Shown piece by piece: positions 44,641 to 53,297 of a DNA stretch of 64,000 nt. This DNA comes from Streptomyces sp. JHA26 (lineage in GTDB: Bacteria; Actinomycetota; Actinomycetes; Streptomycetales; Streptomycetaceae): contig NZ_BDJC01000003.1 of NCBI RefSeq assembly GCF_002005565.1, forward strand, positions 124,001 through 188,000. Direction: 5' to 3'. The translations under genes and the position numbers were made by a program. How positions within the stretch are numbered: position 1 is the first letter of the stretch; each line of letters opens with the position of its first letter. The notes below the pieces were generated by a model. The model searched no databases. It had not been told where the DNA came from and worked only from the letters and a program-made list of their open reading frames with translations.

Positions 44641-45045
44641 GTGTCCGAGACCATGAGCGACGAGGCGCACGGCGCCGACGCACCGGCGCGACGGGCCGGC
44701 GGTGTGCCCTGCCGGGTCGTCGTGTGCCGGGACTGCTGCTGCGGCACCGCGAAGGTGACCGGCGTCGACCACGCCGCACAGACCGCACGCCTGCGCGCGG
44801 AGGCTCCCGTACGCGTCTCAGCGTGCCTGGACGTGTGCGAACAGGCCAACGTGATCGTCGTGCAGCCTTCCTCCGCCGGGCGGGCGGCGGGAGCCCGGCC
44901 GGTATGGCTCGGGCTGGTCAACGACCCGGACGCGGCGGAGGACATCGCCGCCTGGGTACGGGCGGGCGGCCCCGGTGTCGCGCCCTGCCCGGAGATCCTC
45001 GACCTGTACACCTTCACCCCGCCCCGCCGCCGGACCGCTTCCTGA
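44641..45045 (+). CDS. thioredoxin-like [2Fe-2S] ferredoxin-domain protein under B12 control
   Basis: 134 aa. Cysteines in VPCRVVVCRDCCCGT (residues ~22-36) and SACLDVCEQANVIVVQPS fit the thioredoxin-fold [2Fe-2S] ferredoxin pattern. Proteins of this kind often follow B12 riboswitches in actinomycetes and are suspected to help cobalamin or cobalt metabolism; the exact job is unknown. The GTG at 44641 is about 10 bases after GAGGAGAGG; an ATG at 44653 is the alternative. Confidence 0.75.
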   Translation: MSETMSDEAHGADAPARRAGGVPCRVVVCRDCCCGTAKVTGVDHAAQTARLRAEAPVRVSACLDVCEQANVIVVQPSSAGRAAGARPVWLGLVNDPDAAEDIAAWVRAGGPGVAPCPEILDLYTFTPPRRRTAS

Positions 45046-45102
45046 AGGGCGGCGACCGCCGCACTCACAAGGTCTGCCGCACTCACAAGGGCTGCGGGAC
45101 GA

Positions 45103-45224
45103 GGTCGCGGGCGGGATGGCCCGGAGGTCAGGCCGAGCGCGATCACCGCGAGGACGATCTGGTTCGCGAGGCCGAACAGGGTGCCCATGTGGGCGCGCCG
45201 TCTGGTGACCTGGTTTCCCGTCAT
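45103..45224 (-). pseudogene. possible C-terminal remnant of a PepSY-type membrane protein
   Basis: A minus-strand frame reads VTRRRAHMGTLFGLANQIVL then AVIALGL, like the last transmembrane stretch of PepSY-TM proteins (H(E/M)G-FG-NQ). No upstream part is present and the frame ends soon after, so it looks like a fragment. Confidence 0.35.
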
Positions 45225-45330
45225 TTGACGTTCGGATCCCGGAGGCCGGGCGGCTGAAAGGGATGGCCTTCTTGCGCAGTTGACGAACCTGGGGTCAGCT
45301 CGGGCTCGCCGTCGGGCTGGTCGTGGCCGC

Positions 45331-46119
45331 TCAGCTCGCGTCGGAGCTGCGCGCGGTGAGGATGCGGACGGTGCGTTCGCCGGTGTGTCCGTCGCGGCCG
45401 TGCCAGCAGCGGTAGTTGTCGAGGACCAGGATGTCGCCCTCGTCGAGCCGAAAGCGAGGGAGGGACGGTTCGATGTCGTGCACGGCTTCGGTCAGGCGGG
45501 AGAGCTGGGCGCGGATGTGTTCGCTGTCGGGGTCGCGGTGGATCGGCACCGCTCCGTCCGTGCGGCGTACGACGCGGCGTCCGGTACGGGTGAACTCGAC
45601 GTGTCGTCCGATCCTGGGGGTGGCCGGCAGTCCGCGCAGGTCCGCCCAGGCGCCGTACAGGTCGACGTCGATGCCGGTGAGGAAGGTGTGCAGGGCGGGG
45701 TCGGTGACGGCGAGGATGTCGACGAACGCGTAGGCGTCCAGCGCGAAGGAGTCGCCTCCCTCGGATGCCGGCCGCGCGCACTGGACGAGGACGTGGTCCT
45801 CGTCCGGGTGGCGCCTGCGGTGGGGGACTCCGCCGATGTCGACGACGATGTCGAGGCTGTCGGCGTGCAGGTGGACGGGGTTGCCCGGATGCGAGGTGCG
45901 GACCCGCTGCGGGTACAGCTCGCGGAGCCGGTCGCCGATGACCTGGGCAGCGGCGACCACCAGGGCGTCGGGCGTGTTCTCGTGGCCGGTGAGGATCACG
46001 GCCCCGTCGCGGGCGAGCACTTCGCGGGCCGTGCCGACGTTCGCGTGCGGGACGCGACTGGGGGTGATGCCCGGACCGGAGGTGGAGCGCGGGCGGTGGG
46101 TCTGAGCGGATGTGTGCAT
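45331..46119 (-). CDS. TauD/TfdA-family Fe(II)/2-oxoglutarate oxygenase
   Basis: 262 aa. Candidate iron ligands are HLHAD (residues ~85-90) and the distal His in NYRCWHGRDGH; the 2-oxoglutarate Arg fits RTVRILTAR near the C-terminus. Members hydroxylate or desaturate small amino-acid-like substrates in antibiotic and siderophore pathways. It is the second gene of a two-gene operon behind an MFS exporter, and the operon diverges from a metal-type ABC importer over a Zur-like box, so a tailoring role in a metallophore is the best guess. The ribosome site is weak. Confidence 0.8.
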   Translation of the reverse strand: MHTSAQTHRPRSTSGPGITPSRVPHANVGTAREVLARDGAVILTGHENTPDALVVAAAQVIGDRLRELYPQRVRTSHPGNPVHLHADSLDIVVDIGGVPHRRRHPDEDHVLVQCARPASEGGDSFALDAYAFVDILAVTDPALHTFLTGIDVDLYGAWADLRGLPATPRIGRHVEFTRTGRRVVRRTDGAVPIHRDPDSEHIRAQLSRLTEAVHDIEPSLPRFRLDEGDILVLDNYRCWHGRDGHTGERTVRILTARSSDAS

Positions 46120-46159
46120 GGCTCCAGGCTGCCCCGACGGGGGCGTGTCCTCATGGTGG

Positions 46160-47443
46160 TCAGAAGGTGTCGTCGCGCGTGGGCGGGTGGGAGAAGGTCC
46201 GGGTGCTGGGGACGAGGGCGGCGGCGGCCGGGGCGGCGAAGCACACGATCGCGCAGCCCGCGAGGACCGGTGTGGCGCCGAAGGCGTCGATGGCGGGGGC
46301 GATGACGGCGAGACCGACCGGCGCGAGGCCGTAGGAGAGCAGGAAGTCCAGGGACGAGACCCGGGCCAGCTTGTCGGGGGCGACCTCCCGCTGGGCGGCG
46401 GTGAACCAGGGCACGTTGAACAGCTCGATGCCGACGCCTGCGACGGCGTAGGCAGCCATGACGACGACCGGGTGGACAGGGAAGACGAGGCTGAGCGGGG
46501 CGAATCCGTAGGCGGCGAGCCCGGCGAGTGCGGCCCGGCCGGGGGAGCGGGGGCGCCAGCGGGCGATGACCAGGGCACCGCCCAGGGCTCCGGCGGTGTA
46601 CGCCGTCATCGCACCCGCGAGGACGACCTCGGTGCCGTACTCGTCCCGGCTGACCAAGGGCAGCGCCACACCCGTCGCGGAGTAGCCGGTGGCGATGACG
46701 GCGGTCAACGCGCCCAGGCCGGCGACGAACCACGGGTGCCGGCGCGCCTCGCGGACGCCTTCGGCGAACTCGGTGAGGAGCGACGTCCTGTCCGGTCCGG
46801 CCGGGGAGCCCGGCGCGTCCTGCGCGGTCGGCGGCCGCTTGCCGGGACCGGGGACGAAGGCGGCGGCGAGCCAGAGCAGTCCGATGCCGATCAGCAGCGC
46901 CCGGGTGTCCAGGAAGACGGCGAGCAGGGCGGCCAGGGACGGGCCCACGAGCGTGGTGACCCGTACGGCCAGGGTCATGGCGGCGTTGGCCTGTTGCCTG
47001 CGGTCCTCGTCGACCACCTCGGCGGTCAGTGCCTGGTACGCGGGGCGGCAGGCGCCCTGGCCCGCTCCCGCGACCGTGGCGGCCGCCGCCATCAGCAGCA
47101 CCGAGCGGTCCAGGCCGGCGGCTATCACAGGAGCCGATATACCGGCGGCGAGTCCCGCCCACAGCACCACGCCCCGACGTGAGTACCGGTCGGCCAGCAC
47201 TCCGGCCACGGGCACGGCGGCGAGGAACCCGACGGTGCGCGCGGCGAGCAGCAGCCCCAGGTCGGTGGCGGCCAGGGTTCGGTCGAAGACGGCGAGGCCG
47301 AGCACGAAGGGCAGGGCCCAGGTGGCCAGGCCGGAGGCCGTGGCGCCCGTCCAGAGGCGGAGGAAGGCGAGGTCGAGCAGGACGGTGCGCTGCTTGTCGG
47401 CAGGGGACCGGGCTGCGGTGGAAGTGTCGGAAGGAGTGGGCAC
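46160..47443 (-). CDS. MFS exporter
   Basis: 427 aa, twelve predicted spans. The loop-2 motif appears as GVLADRYSRRGVV, and a basic/Pro-rich central loop (~190-230) separates the halves, as in enterobactin-exporter (EntS)-type MFS proteins. It starts with GTG at 47443 with AGGAAG upstream. It diverges from the metal importer and precedes the oxygenase gene by 40 bp, consistent with export of a small chelator. Drug efflux is the alternative. Confidence 0.87.
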   Translation of the reverse strand: MPTPSDTSTAARSPADKQRTVLLDLAFLRLWTGATASGLATWALPFVLGLAVFDRTLAATDLGLLLAARTVGFLAAVPVAGVLADRYSRRGVVLWAGLAAGISAPVIAAGLDRSVLLMAAAATVAGAGQGACRPAYQALTAEVVDEDRRQQANAAMTLAVRVTTLVGPSLAALLAVFLDTRALLIGIGLLWLAAAFVPGPGKRPPTAQDAPGSPAGPDRTSLLTEFAEGVREARRHPWFVAGLGALTAVIATGYSATGVALPLVSRDEYGTEVVLAGAMTAYTAGALGGALVIARWRPRSPGRAALAGLAAYGFAPLSLVFPVHPVVVMAAYAVAGVGIELFNVPWFTAAQREVAPDKLARVSSLDFLLSYGLAPVGLAVIAPAIDAFGATPVLAGCAIVCFAAPAAAALVPSTRTFSHPPTRDDTF

Positions 47444-47583
47444 GAGGGAGTCTTCCTGTCCCGTTGTCGGCTACGGAATGGACGCGATCCGGCTGCAACA
47501 CCCCTGTTCCGTCGTGCGGTTGGGCGACGGAACAGGCCGTGGCACACGGTGGGCAGCGTGGCGCGGACGACAGGCTATCGCAT

Positions 47584-47598
47584 TGATAATCATTTCCA
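47584..47598. promoter_or_regulatory. Zur/Fur-type box between MFS and FecCD genes
   Basis: TGATAATCATTTCCA is an imperfect 7-1-7 palindrome in the 221-bp divergent spacer. As I recall, the Streptomyces Zur box is close to TGAAAATCATTTTCA, so 13 of 15 positions would agree. It lies 67 bp before the permease start and could control both directions in response to zinc. Confidence 0.6.
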
Positions 47599-47664
47599 TT
47601 AGAGTGCTGTCGGCCGTCCCCGATCAGGGTGCCGCGGTCCTGTCTGCATGGGCGAGAGGAAGAA

Positions 47665-48825
47665 GTGAAGCCACCGCACACATCTCCGGCTGCGGGTCGT
47701 GTGACCCCGCTGGGCACGGGCGCGGACGCCCTCGACCCGGCCGAGGCGTCGGCCTCCCGCCCCGCGGGCTCCGCGCGAGTCCGACTCGCCTCCCGCGGAG
47801 CACTGCTGCTCAGCTGCGCGGTGCTGACCGCCGTCCTGCTCGTGTCCGTCACCGTCGCCATCGGCCTGGGGCCCGCGGTCGTCACCCCGGGCGAGACCGC
47901 GCGCCACCTGTGGGCGGCCATCAGCGGGGGACGCATCGGCCCCGACGAGGCGACGACGTATCAGATCATCTGGCAGATCCGGACACCGCGCGTGCTGCTC
48001 GCGGCACTGGTGGGGGCCGGGCTGAGCGCGGTCGGTGTGGCGATCCAGGCCATGGTGCGCAACGCCTTGGCCGACCCCTTCGTCCTCGGGGTCTCCTCGG
48101 GCGCGTCCGTAGGTGCCGTGGCGGTCACGGTCACCGGAGGGCTCGCGGTGCTCGGCATCCACGCCGTCTCCGCCGGCGCCTTCGTCGGCGCGCTGGTCGC
48201 CTCGCTCATGGTGTATGCCGCCTCCTCCAGCCGGGGCGCGCTGTCCCCGCTGCGCCTCGTGCTGACGGGGGTGGCCATGTCCCTGGGCTTCCAGGCTGTC
48301 ATGAGCCTGATCATCTACTTCGCACCGGACGCCGAGGCGACCAGCATGGTCCTGTACTGGACCATGGGCAGCTTCGGGGCCGCGACCTGGGGCGCGCTGC
48401 CCGTCGTCTCCGCCATGGTGCTGGCCGGACTAGCGGTCCTGTACCGGTACGGGCGGACCCTGGACGTCCTCTCCCTCGGCGACGAGACCGCCGCGAGCCT
48501 CGGCTTCGACCCCGACCGGCATCGCAGGGTGCTGCTGGTGCTCGTCTCACTCGTCACGGGCGTCATGGTCGCCGTCAGCGGCGCCATCGCCTTCGTCGGA
48601 CTCGTCATGCCGCACGTGGTGCGCATGGTCGTCGGGGCCACGCACGCCCGCGTGCTCGCCGTGGCCCCCCTGGTCGGAGCGATCTTCATGGTGTGGGTCG
48701 ATCTGGCGGCGCGGACCCTGGTGGCCCCGCGCGAGCTACCGCTCGGGGTCATCACCGCGCTCGTCGGGGTGCCCGTCTTCATCGTCCTGATGCGACGCAG
48801 GGGCTACGCCTTCGGAGGGCGCTGA
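47665..48825 (+). CDS. FecCD/BtuC-family metal-chelate importer permease
   Basis: 386 aa. A ~45-residue polar N-terminus precedes eight to ten spans. Family blocks: TPRVLLAALVGAGLSAVGVA, NALADPFVLGVSSGASVGA, LGFDPDRHRR and the C-terminal FVGLVMPHVVRM. It is the sole permease gene and so probably homodimeric. GAGAGGAAG precedes the GTG. It forms an importer with the ATPase and lipoprotein genes that follow, of the class that takes up siderophores, other metal chelates or cobalamin. Confidence 0.92.
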   Translation: MKPPHTSPAAGRVTPLGTGADALDPAEASASRPAGSARVRLASRGALLLSCAVLTAVLLVSVTVAIGLGPAVVTPGETARHLWAAISGGRIGPDEATTYQIIWQIRTPRVLLAALVGAGLSAVGVAIQAMVRNALADPFVLGVSSGASVGAVAVTVTGGLAVLGIHAVSAGAFVGALVASLMVYAASSSRGALSPLRLVLTGVAMSLGFQAVMSLIIYFAPDAEATSMVLYWTMGSFGAATWGALPVVSAMVLAGLAVLYRYGRTLDVLSLGDETAASLGFDPDRHRRVLLVLVSLVTGVMVAVSGAIAFVGLVMPHVVRMVVGATHARVLAVAPLVGAIFMVWVDLAARTLVAPRELPLGVITALVGVPVFIVLMRRRGYAFGGR

Positions 48826-48826
48826 C

Positions 48827-49600
48827 GTGGACCTGAAACTGGATGAACTCTCCGTGGTGACGGACGGGAAGAGTCTCGTGAGCGGGCTGTCCCTCACGGT
48901 GCCGGACGGCCAGGTCGTGGGGCTCGTGGGGCCCAACGGAAGCGGCAAGTCCACCGCGCTGCGGTGCGTGTACCGGGCGCTGCGTCCCAGCTCCGGAACC
49001 GTCTGGGTGGGGGAGCAGGACCTGACCCGGCTCTCCATGCGCCACAGCGCACGGACCATCGCGGCCATGACCCAGGACGGCGGCATCGACTTCGACTTCA
49101 CGGTCGAGGAGGTCGTCGCGCTCGGACGCGCCCCCCATCTGCGCGGCAACACGGCGCTCAGCGGCCGGGAACGCGAGCTGTGCGAGTGGGCGATGGACCG
49201 GCTCGACATCGGGCACCTCGCGCACCGGGGCGTCCTGACGCTGTCGGGCGGCGAGCGCCAGCGCGTCCTGCTGGCCCGCGCGCTCGTGCAGGAACCGGAG
49301 ATCCTCGTCCTGGACGAGCCGACCAACCACCTGGACGTCCGCCACCAGGTCGACCTGCTCGCACTGCTGCGCACATCCGGACTCACCGTCCTGGTCGTCC
49401 TGCACGACCTCAACCTGGCCGCTGCGGCCTGCGACCGGCTCGGCGTGCTCTCCCAAGGCCGCCTGGTCGCCTCCGGTGCGCCTGCGGACGTGCTGACGCC
49501 CGAGCTCGTCGCCGACGTCTTCGGCGTCAAGGCCAGCGTCGTCCAGCACCCACTGACCGGTGATCCCCAGCTCCTGTACTCGCTCGACCCGACCCGCTGA
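48827..49600 (+). CDS. FecE/BtuD-family importer ATPase
   Basis: 257 aa. Walker A GPNGSGKST near residue 35, signature LSGGERQRVLLARAL, Walker B ILVLDEPTNHLD, and switch His in VLHDLNLA. It starts one base after the permease stop. It energises the FecCD permease. Confidence 0.94.
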   Translation: MDLKLDELSVVTDGKSLVSGLSLTVPDGQVVGLVGPNGSGKSTALRCVYRALRPSSGTVWVGEQDLTRLSMRHSARTIAAMTQDGGIDFDFTVEEVVALGRAPHLRGNTALSGRERELCEWAMDRLDIGHLAHRGVLTLSGGERQRVLLARALVQEPEILVLDEPTNHLDVRHQVDLLALLRTSGLTVLVVLHDLNLAAAACDRLGVLSQGRLVASGAPADVLTPELVADVFGVKASVVQHPLTGDPQLLYSLDPTR

Positions 49601-49614
49601 AAGGCTGCTCACGC

Positions 49615-50625
49615 ATGCGTACAACCCGATACCTCACGACGGTCCGCCGGCCTGTCGCTCTCTGCTCCGCCCTGGCGGCGGCCCTGGCGCTCGGCGGATG
49701 CGGCGCCGAGGTCGAAGCGGACGCCAAGGACTCCGGCACCGTCACCGTCAAGCGGTGCGGTGAACCCGTGGAGTACACGGTGCCCGAGCGGGCCGTCGCC
49801 TACGAAGGCGGCAGCGCGGACAAGCTGTTCGCCCTCGGTCTGACCGAGCACGTGCACGGCTATGTGATGCCGCCCGCGAACCCGCCGGTGAGTGAGTCCC
49901 CGTGGGCTTCCGAGTACGCCAAGGTGAAGATGCTCAGCGACGACCTCCTGAACAAGGAGGTCGTGGTCGAGGCCAAGTCCGACTTCGTGGTGGCCGGCTG
50001 GAACTCCGGCTTCAAGGACGAGCGGGGCATCACGCCCGAGATCCTGGACAAGCTCGGCATCCAGAGCTTCATGCACACCGAGAGCTGTTTCAACTACCCG
50101 GGCTTCCCTGAGGAGATGAGCCCCTTCGAGGCTCTCTACACCGACTTCGAACGGCTGGGCAGGATCTTCCGGGTCGAGAAGAAGGCCGCCGAAGTCGTCG
50201 ACGGGCTGAAGAAGCGCGTGGCGGACGTCGAGGCGAAGGCCCCGGACGGCGATCCGGTACCCGTCTTCCTCTACGACTCCGGCACCGACCAGCCGTTCAC
50301 CGCGGGCAACCAAGTGCCGCCCAACGACATCATCAGGGCGGCGGGCGGCAGGAACGTCTTCGACGGCCTCGACGAGCGCTGGACCCAGGTCAACTGGGAA
50401 TCCGTGGCCGAGGGTGAACCCGAAGTCGTCATCATCCTCGACTACGGCGACCTGCCGGCCGAGCGGAAGATCGACTTCCTGAAGAAGTCCCCGCACACCA
50501 GGGAACTCCCGGCCGTGAAGAAGAACAACTTCTTCGTCCTCGACTACAACGAGGGCATCAGCGGTCCCCGCAACATCAACGGCCTGGAGAAGTTCGCCGC
50601 CTACCTGCGCGAACTCAAGGGCTGA
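49615..50625 (+). CDS. metal-chelate-binding lipoprotein (FepB/BtuF fold)
   Basis: 336 aa. Lipobox LALGGC at residues ~25-30, then a class III binding protein with VPERAVAYEGGSADKLFALG, DFVVAGWNSGFKDE and YNEGISGPRNINGLEKFAAYL. The ligand cannot be predicted from sequence, but the neighbours (DUF364, PLP enzyme, kinase, exporter) suggest it retrieves a metal-loaded chelator made by the same locus. Two conserved cysteines and several His/Asp residues in the 145-160 region could take part in binding. Confidence 0.9.
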   Translation: MRTTRYLTTVRRPVALCSALAAALALGGCGAEVEADAKDSGTVTVKRCGEPVEYTVPERAVAYEGGSADKLFALGLTEHVHGYVMPPANPPVSESPWASEYAKVKMLSDDLLNKEVVVEAKSDFVVAGWNSGFKDERGITPEILDKLGIQSFMHTESCFNYPGFPEEMSPFEALYTDFERLGRIFRVEKKAAEVVDGLKKRVADVEAKAPDGDPVPVFLYDSGTDQPFTAGNQVPPNDIIRAAGGRNVFDGLDERWTQVNWESVAEGEPEVVIILDYGDLPAERKIDFLKKSPHTRELPAVKKNNFFVLDYNEGISGPRNINGLEKFAAYLRELKG

Positions 50626-50638
50626 CATCCCACATGCC

Positions 50639-50681
50639 ACGGCCTGTCCGGGCAGGCGGAACGCCCGCCCGGACAGGCCGT
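50639..50681 (+). terminator. terminator between importer and biosynthetic genes
   Basis: Perfect 15-bp inverted repeat ACGGCCTGTCCGGGC / GCCCGGACAGGCCGT (50639-50653 and 50667-50681), 14 bp after the lipoprotein stop. The next gene begins 50 bp later, so readthrough or a second promoter must serve it. Confidence 0.8.
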
Positions 50682-50731
50682 TCACCGGCGTGGCCGCGCG
50701 CCGTCCCGTTGTGTGACAAGGAAAGGACTTC

Positions 50732-51490
50732 ATGGACATCGACCGTGACTCGATCGGCCCGGCTCTTCTCGAGCAGTTGCCCCCGCCCCTGCCCGCAGAC
50801 CTGATCATCTCGCTCAATCAGCCCAAGGCCGACCTGCACACCACCCGTTCCTACGAGTGGAACGGCTGGACGTTCGACGTTCCGCCCGGCGTCTTCATAC
50901 CCGGCTGGACCAGCCGCCTGATCCACGAGCGGGTGCTCGACGGCCGTATTGAAACCCGCGGCCTGCGGTACGCCGCCATGGGCGTCGGTCTGGGCGTCGA
51001 GGCCGTCGCGGCGGGCGTCCGGGGCGCCCGGGAGATCCACGCGCTCGACGTCCACCCGGAGAGCGTGGCCGCCGCCACCGGACACTACCGGCGCCTGGTC
51101 GGCGAGCGTCCGGACACCACGTTCCTCCCCGCGGTGAGTGACCTCTTCGACGCCCTGGCCGACGACGTCCAGTTGGACGTCGTCACCTTCAACCCGCCGG
51201 CCGTGAGCCGGACCGTCAGCGACGATCCGGACGTCGTGCGCAACGTCTGCGTGGGCGCGTCCCTCCTGGCCAGGTTCTTCGCGCAGATCGCGGAGAGGAA
51301 CCTGCTCGCCCCCGGCGGTGAGATCTACGTCATCGCCTCCAACACCGCCGACCTGCGTGCCCTCGTCCAGCACGCCGTGGACCACGGACTCAGTCCTCGG
51401 ATCGATCACCTCCACGACTGGCAGGACGGCGTCCTGACCTTCCTCTTCCGCATCAGCCACGACACGTCCCGCACCGGAGGACAGCGATGA
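50732..51490 (+). CDS. class I methyltransferase-like protein
   Basis: 252 aa. A SAM-type Rossmann core with motif I written AAMGVGLGVEAVA (less glycine-rich than usual), acidic motif II IHALDVHPESV, and VTFNPPAVSR, the NPP(Y) motif of N-methylating enzymes with Ala in place of the aromatic residue. It could N-methylate or alkylate an amino-acid chelator, or use SAM as an aminopropyl-type donor; the altered motif leaves activity open. AAGGAAAGG precedes the ATG. Its stop overlaps the DUF364 gene (ATGA). Confidence 0.8.
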   Translation: MDIDRDSIGPALLEQLPPPLPADLIISLNQPKADLHTTRSYEWNGWTFDVPPGVFIPGWTSRLIHERVLDGRIETRGLRYAAMGVGLGVEAVAAGVRGAREIHALDVHPESVAAATGHYRRLVGERPDTTFLPAVSDLFDALADDVQLDVVTFNPPAVSRTVSDDPDVVRNVCVGASLLARFFAQIAERNLLAPGGEIYVIASNTADLRALVQHAVDHGLSPRIDHLHDWQDGVLTFLFRISHDTSRTGGQR

Positions 51491-52296
51491 ACGACACCGA
51501 CGAACTCCTGGCCGGTGTACTGGCGGGCGACCTCGGCCCCCGCCCCGCCGACCTGATGGCCACGAGCGTCTTCTGGCTGCACCACGGCACGCGGCTGGCC
51601 GGCGGGAACACCACCTACCTCAACCAGTACGTCCTCGTCCGCCAGGGCGGCTCCTTCGGCGCCTGCGCCTTCGAGGCCGGCGAGGTGGACGCGGCCATAT
51701 GCCGCGACGCCTCCGGGGCCCCTCTCGATACTCTGCTGCGCGAGGCACCGAGGCCGCTGCGGATCGCCGCGCTCGACGCCTACCTCAGCGCCGTGCGCCC
51801 GCACCGGGAGGCGGCCGGGGCGGAACCGGTCACCCTGCCCGCCGGGACGCCCGAGACCCGTGCGCTGGCCCGCGACGCGGCGATCGCCGGACTGCTGGAC
51901 ATCGAGGCCGGGGCGAAGGTCGGTCTGATCGGTGTCGTCAATCCGCTCGTCGCGGCCATCCGCGAGCGTGGCGGTGATCCTCTCCTCTGCGACTTCAACC
52001 TGCGCACCACCCAGTGGGGCGACCCGGTCACCGACGACATGCACGAGGTCCTCGACACCGCCGACGCCGTGGTGGCGACCGGCATGACCCTGAGCAACGG
52101 CAGTTTCGACACCGTCCTGGCCCGCTGCCGCGAGCGTGAGGTGCCCCTGGTGGTGTACGCCCAGACCGGCAGTGCCGTCGCCCGCGCCTTCCTCGGCGCC
52201 GGTGTGACCGCCCTGTCCGCGGAGCCCTTCCCCTTCTCCCAGTTCAGCGCCGACGCCACGACCCTGTACCGCTACCGGGCGGTGGCCGCCGCATGA
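51487..52296 (+). CDS. DUF364 putative heavy-metal-chelation protein
   Basis: 269 aa. The N-terminal ~90 residues form the DUF4213-like lobe and residues ~130-265 a Rossmann-like DUF364 domain (KVGLIGVVNPLVAAIRERGG, ADAVVATGMTLSNGSFD, VYAQTGSAVA). The family is annotated as putative heavy-metal chelation and is found near metal enzymes and transporters, but no reaction is established. It is coupled at both ends (ATGA overlaps) to the methyltransferase-like and kinase genes, so it probably works in the same pathway. Confidence 0.82.
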   Translation: MNDTDELLAGVLAGDLGPRPADLMATSVFWLHHGTRLAGGNTTYLNQYVLVRQGGSFGACAFEAGEVDAAICRDASGAPLDTLLREAPRPLRIAALDAYLSAVRPHREAAGAEPVTLPAGTPETRALARDAAIAGLLDIEAGAKVGLIGVVNPLVAAIRERGGDPLLCDFNLRTTQWGDPVTDDMHEVLDTADAVVATGMTLSNGSFDTVLARCREREVPLVVYAQTGSAVARAFLGAGVTALSAEPFPFSQFSADATTLYRYRAVAAA

Positions 52297-53297
52297 CGTC
52301 CGTCACCCGCCCGCCGGAGACCGCCGCCCCCGGCAGGGCGGGCACCGGCCACGCCGCATGTCACCACGGCGAGATCATCCAGGGCGTCTTCCTCGACGGG
52401 TGTCGCCGACCGGTTCACGCTCTGGTCACCCTGCCGATGAACGGACCGGGCAGCGCCGCCCGGTTCGCGCGCCGGCCCGGCAGCCCGCCGGACGAGGTGA
52501 CGGTGGAGCGCGACGGCCGGACCAAGGCCCGCACGGCCGCCGTCCTCACCATCCGTGAGTGCGCCGCGCGACTCGGCGCGCAACCCTGCGGCGGTGAACT
52601 GACCCTCACCGGCGACCTCCCCGTCGGTCTCGGCATGGGCTCCTCCACGAGCGACGTCATCGCCACGATCCGGGCGGTCGCCGACGCGTGGGGCCTGCTC
52701 CTGCCGCCGGACACCGTCGCCCGCATCGCGGTGCGCGCGGAGGGCGCCAGCGACCCCCTGATGTACGGCTCGCGACCACTGCTGTTCGCGCAGCGGGAAG
52801 GCCGGGTCCTCGAAGTCCTGGGCGACGCGCTGCCACCCGTCGTCGTGGTGGGGTGCCTACTCGGTCAGGGCGCGCCCGTCGACACCCTCTCCTTGCCCAC
52901 CTGCGTCCACCACGACGACCCCGCGGCGTACGGACACCTGCTCCGCATGCTCCGCCGCGCGGTCCGCGACACCGACACCGCCTTGCTCGGCCGGGTCAGC
53001 ACCGCCAGCGCACGCATGCGTCAACGCGTCCTGCGCCACGAGGAGTTCCCCGTTCTCACCGGCATCGCCGACCGCACGGGCGCGGTCGGCGTGCAGATCG
53101 CCCACAGCGGCAACGTCGCCGGCATCCTCTACGACCCCCGCTCTCCCGCGCTGCGCCGCGGACTGCGCCACTGCACTCGCGCCCTCCAGCGGGAAGGCAT
53201 CGCGCCGACCCGGACCTTCGCCCTCTCCGCGTCCCCCATCAGCGAGGAGTTCCCGTGGACGACCACATCTCGGAAGCCGTCGGCCGCCCGGACCTGA
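52293..53297 (+). CDS. GHMP-family kinase (PduX/threonine-kinase-like)
   Basis: 334 aa. GHMP motifs: N-terminal HAACHHGEIIQGVF, the ATP loop LPVGLGMGSSTSDVIATI at ~110-127, and a C-terminal GNVAGILYD. The closest group I recognise is PduX-like L-threonine kinase. In this operon O-phosphorylation of serine or threonine would provide the substrate for the PLP enzyme encoded next, as SbnI does for SbnA in staphyloferrin B synthesis. This logic is inference. Its end overlaps the next gene by 43 bp. Confidence 0.82.
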   Translation: MTSVTRPPETAAPGRAGTGHAACHHGEIIQGVFLDGCRRPVHALVTLPMNGPGSAARFARRPGSPPDEVTVERDGRTKARTAAVLTIRECAARLGAQPCGGELTLTGDLPVGLGMGSSTSDVIATIRAVADAWGLLLPPDTVARIAVRAEGASDPLMYGSRPLLFAQREGRVLEVLGDALPPVVVVGCLLGQGAPVDTLSLPTCVHHDDPAAYGHLLRMLRRAVRDTDTALLGRVSTASARMRQRVLRHEEFPVLTGIADRTGAVGVQIAHSGNVAGILYDPRSPALRRGLRHCTRALQREGIAPTRTFALSASPISEEFPWTTTSRKPSAART

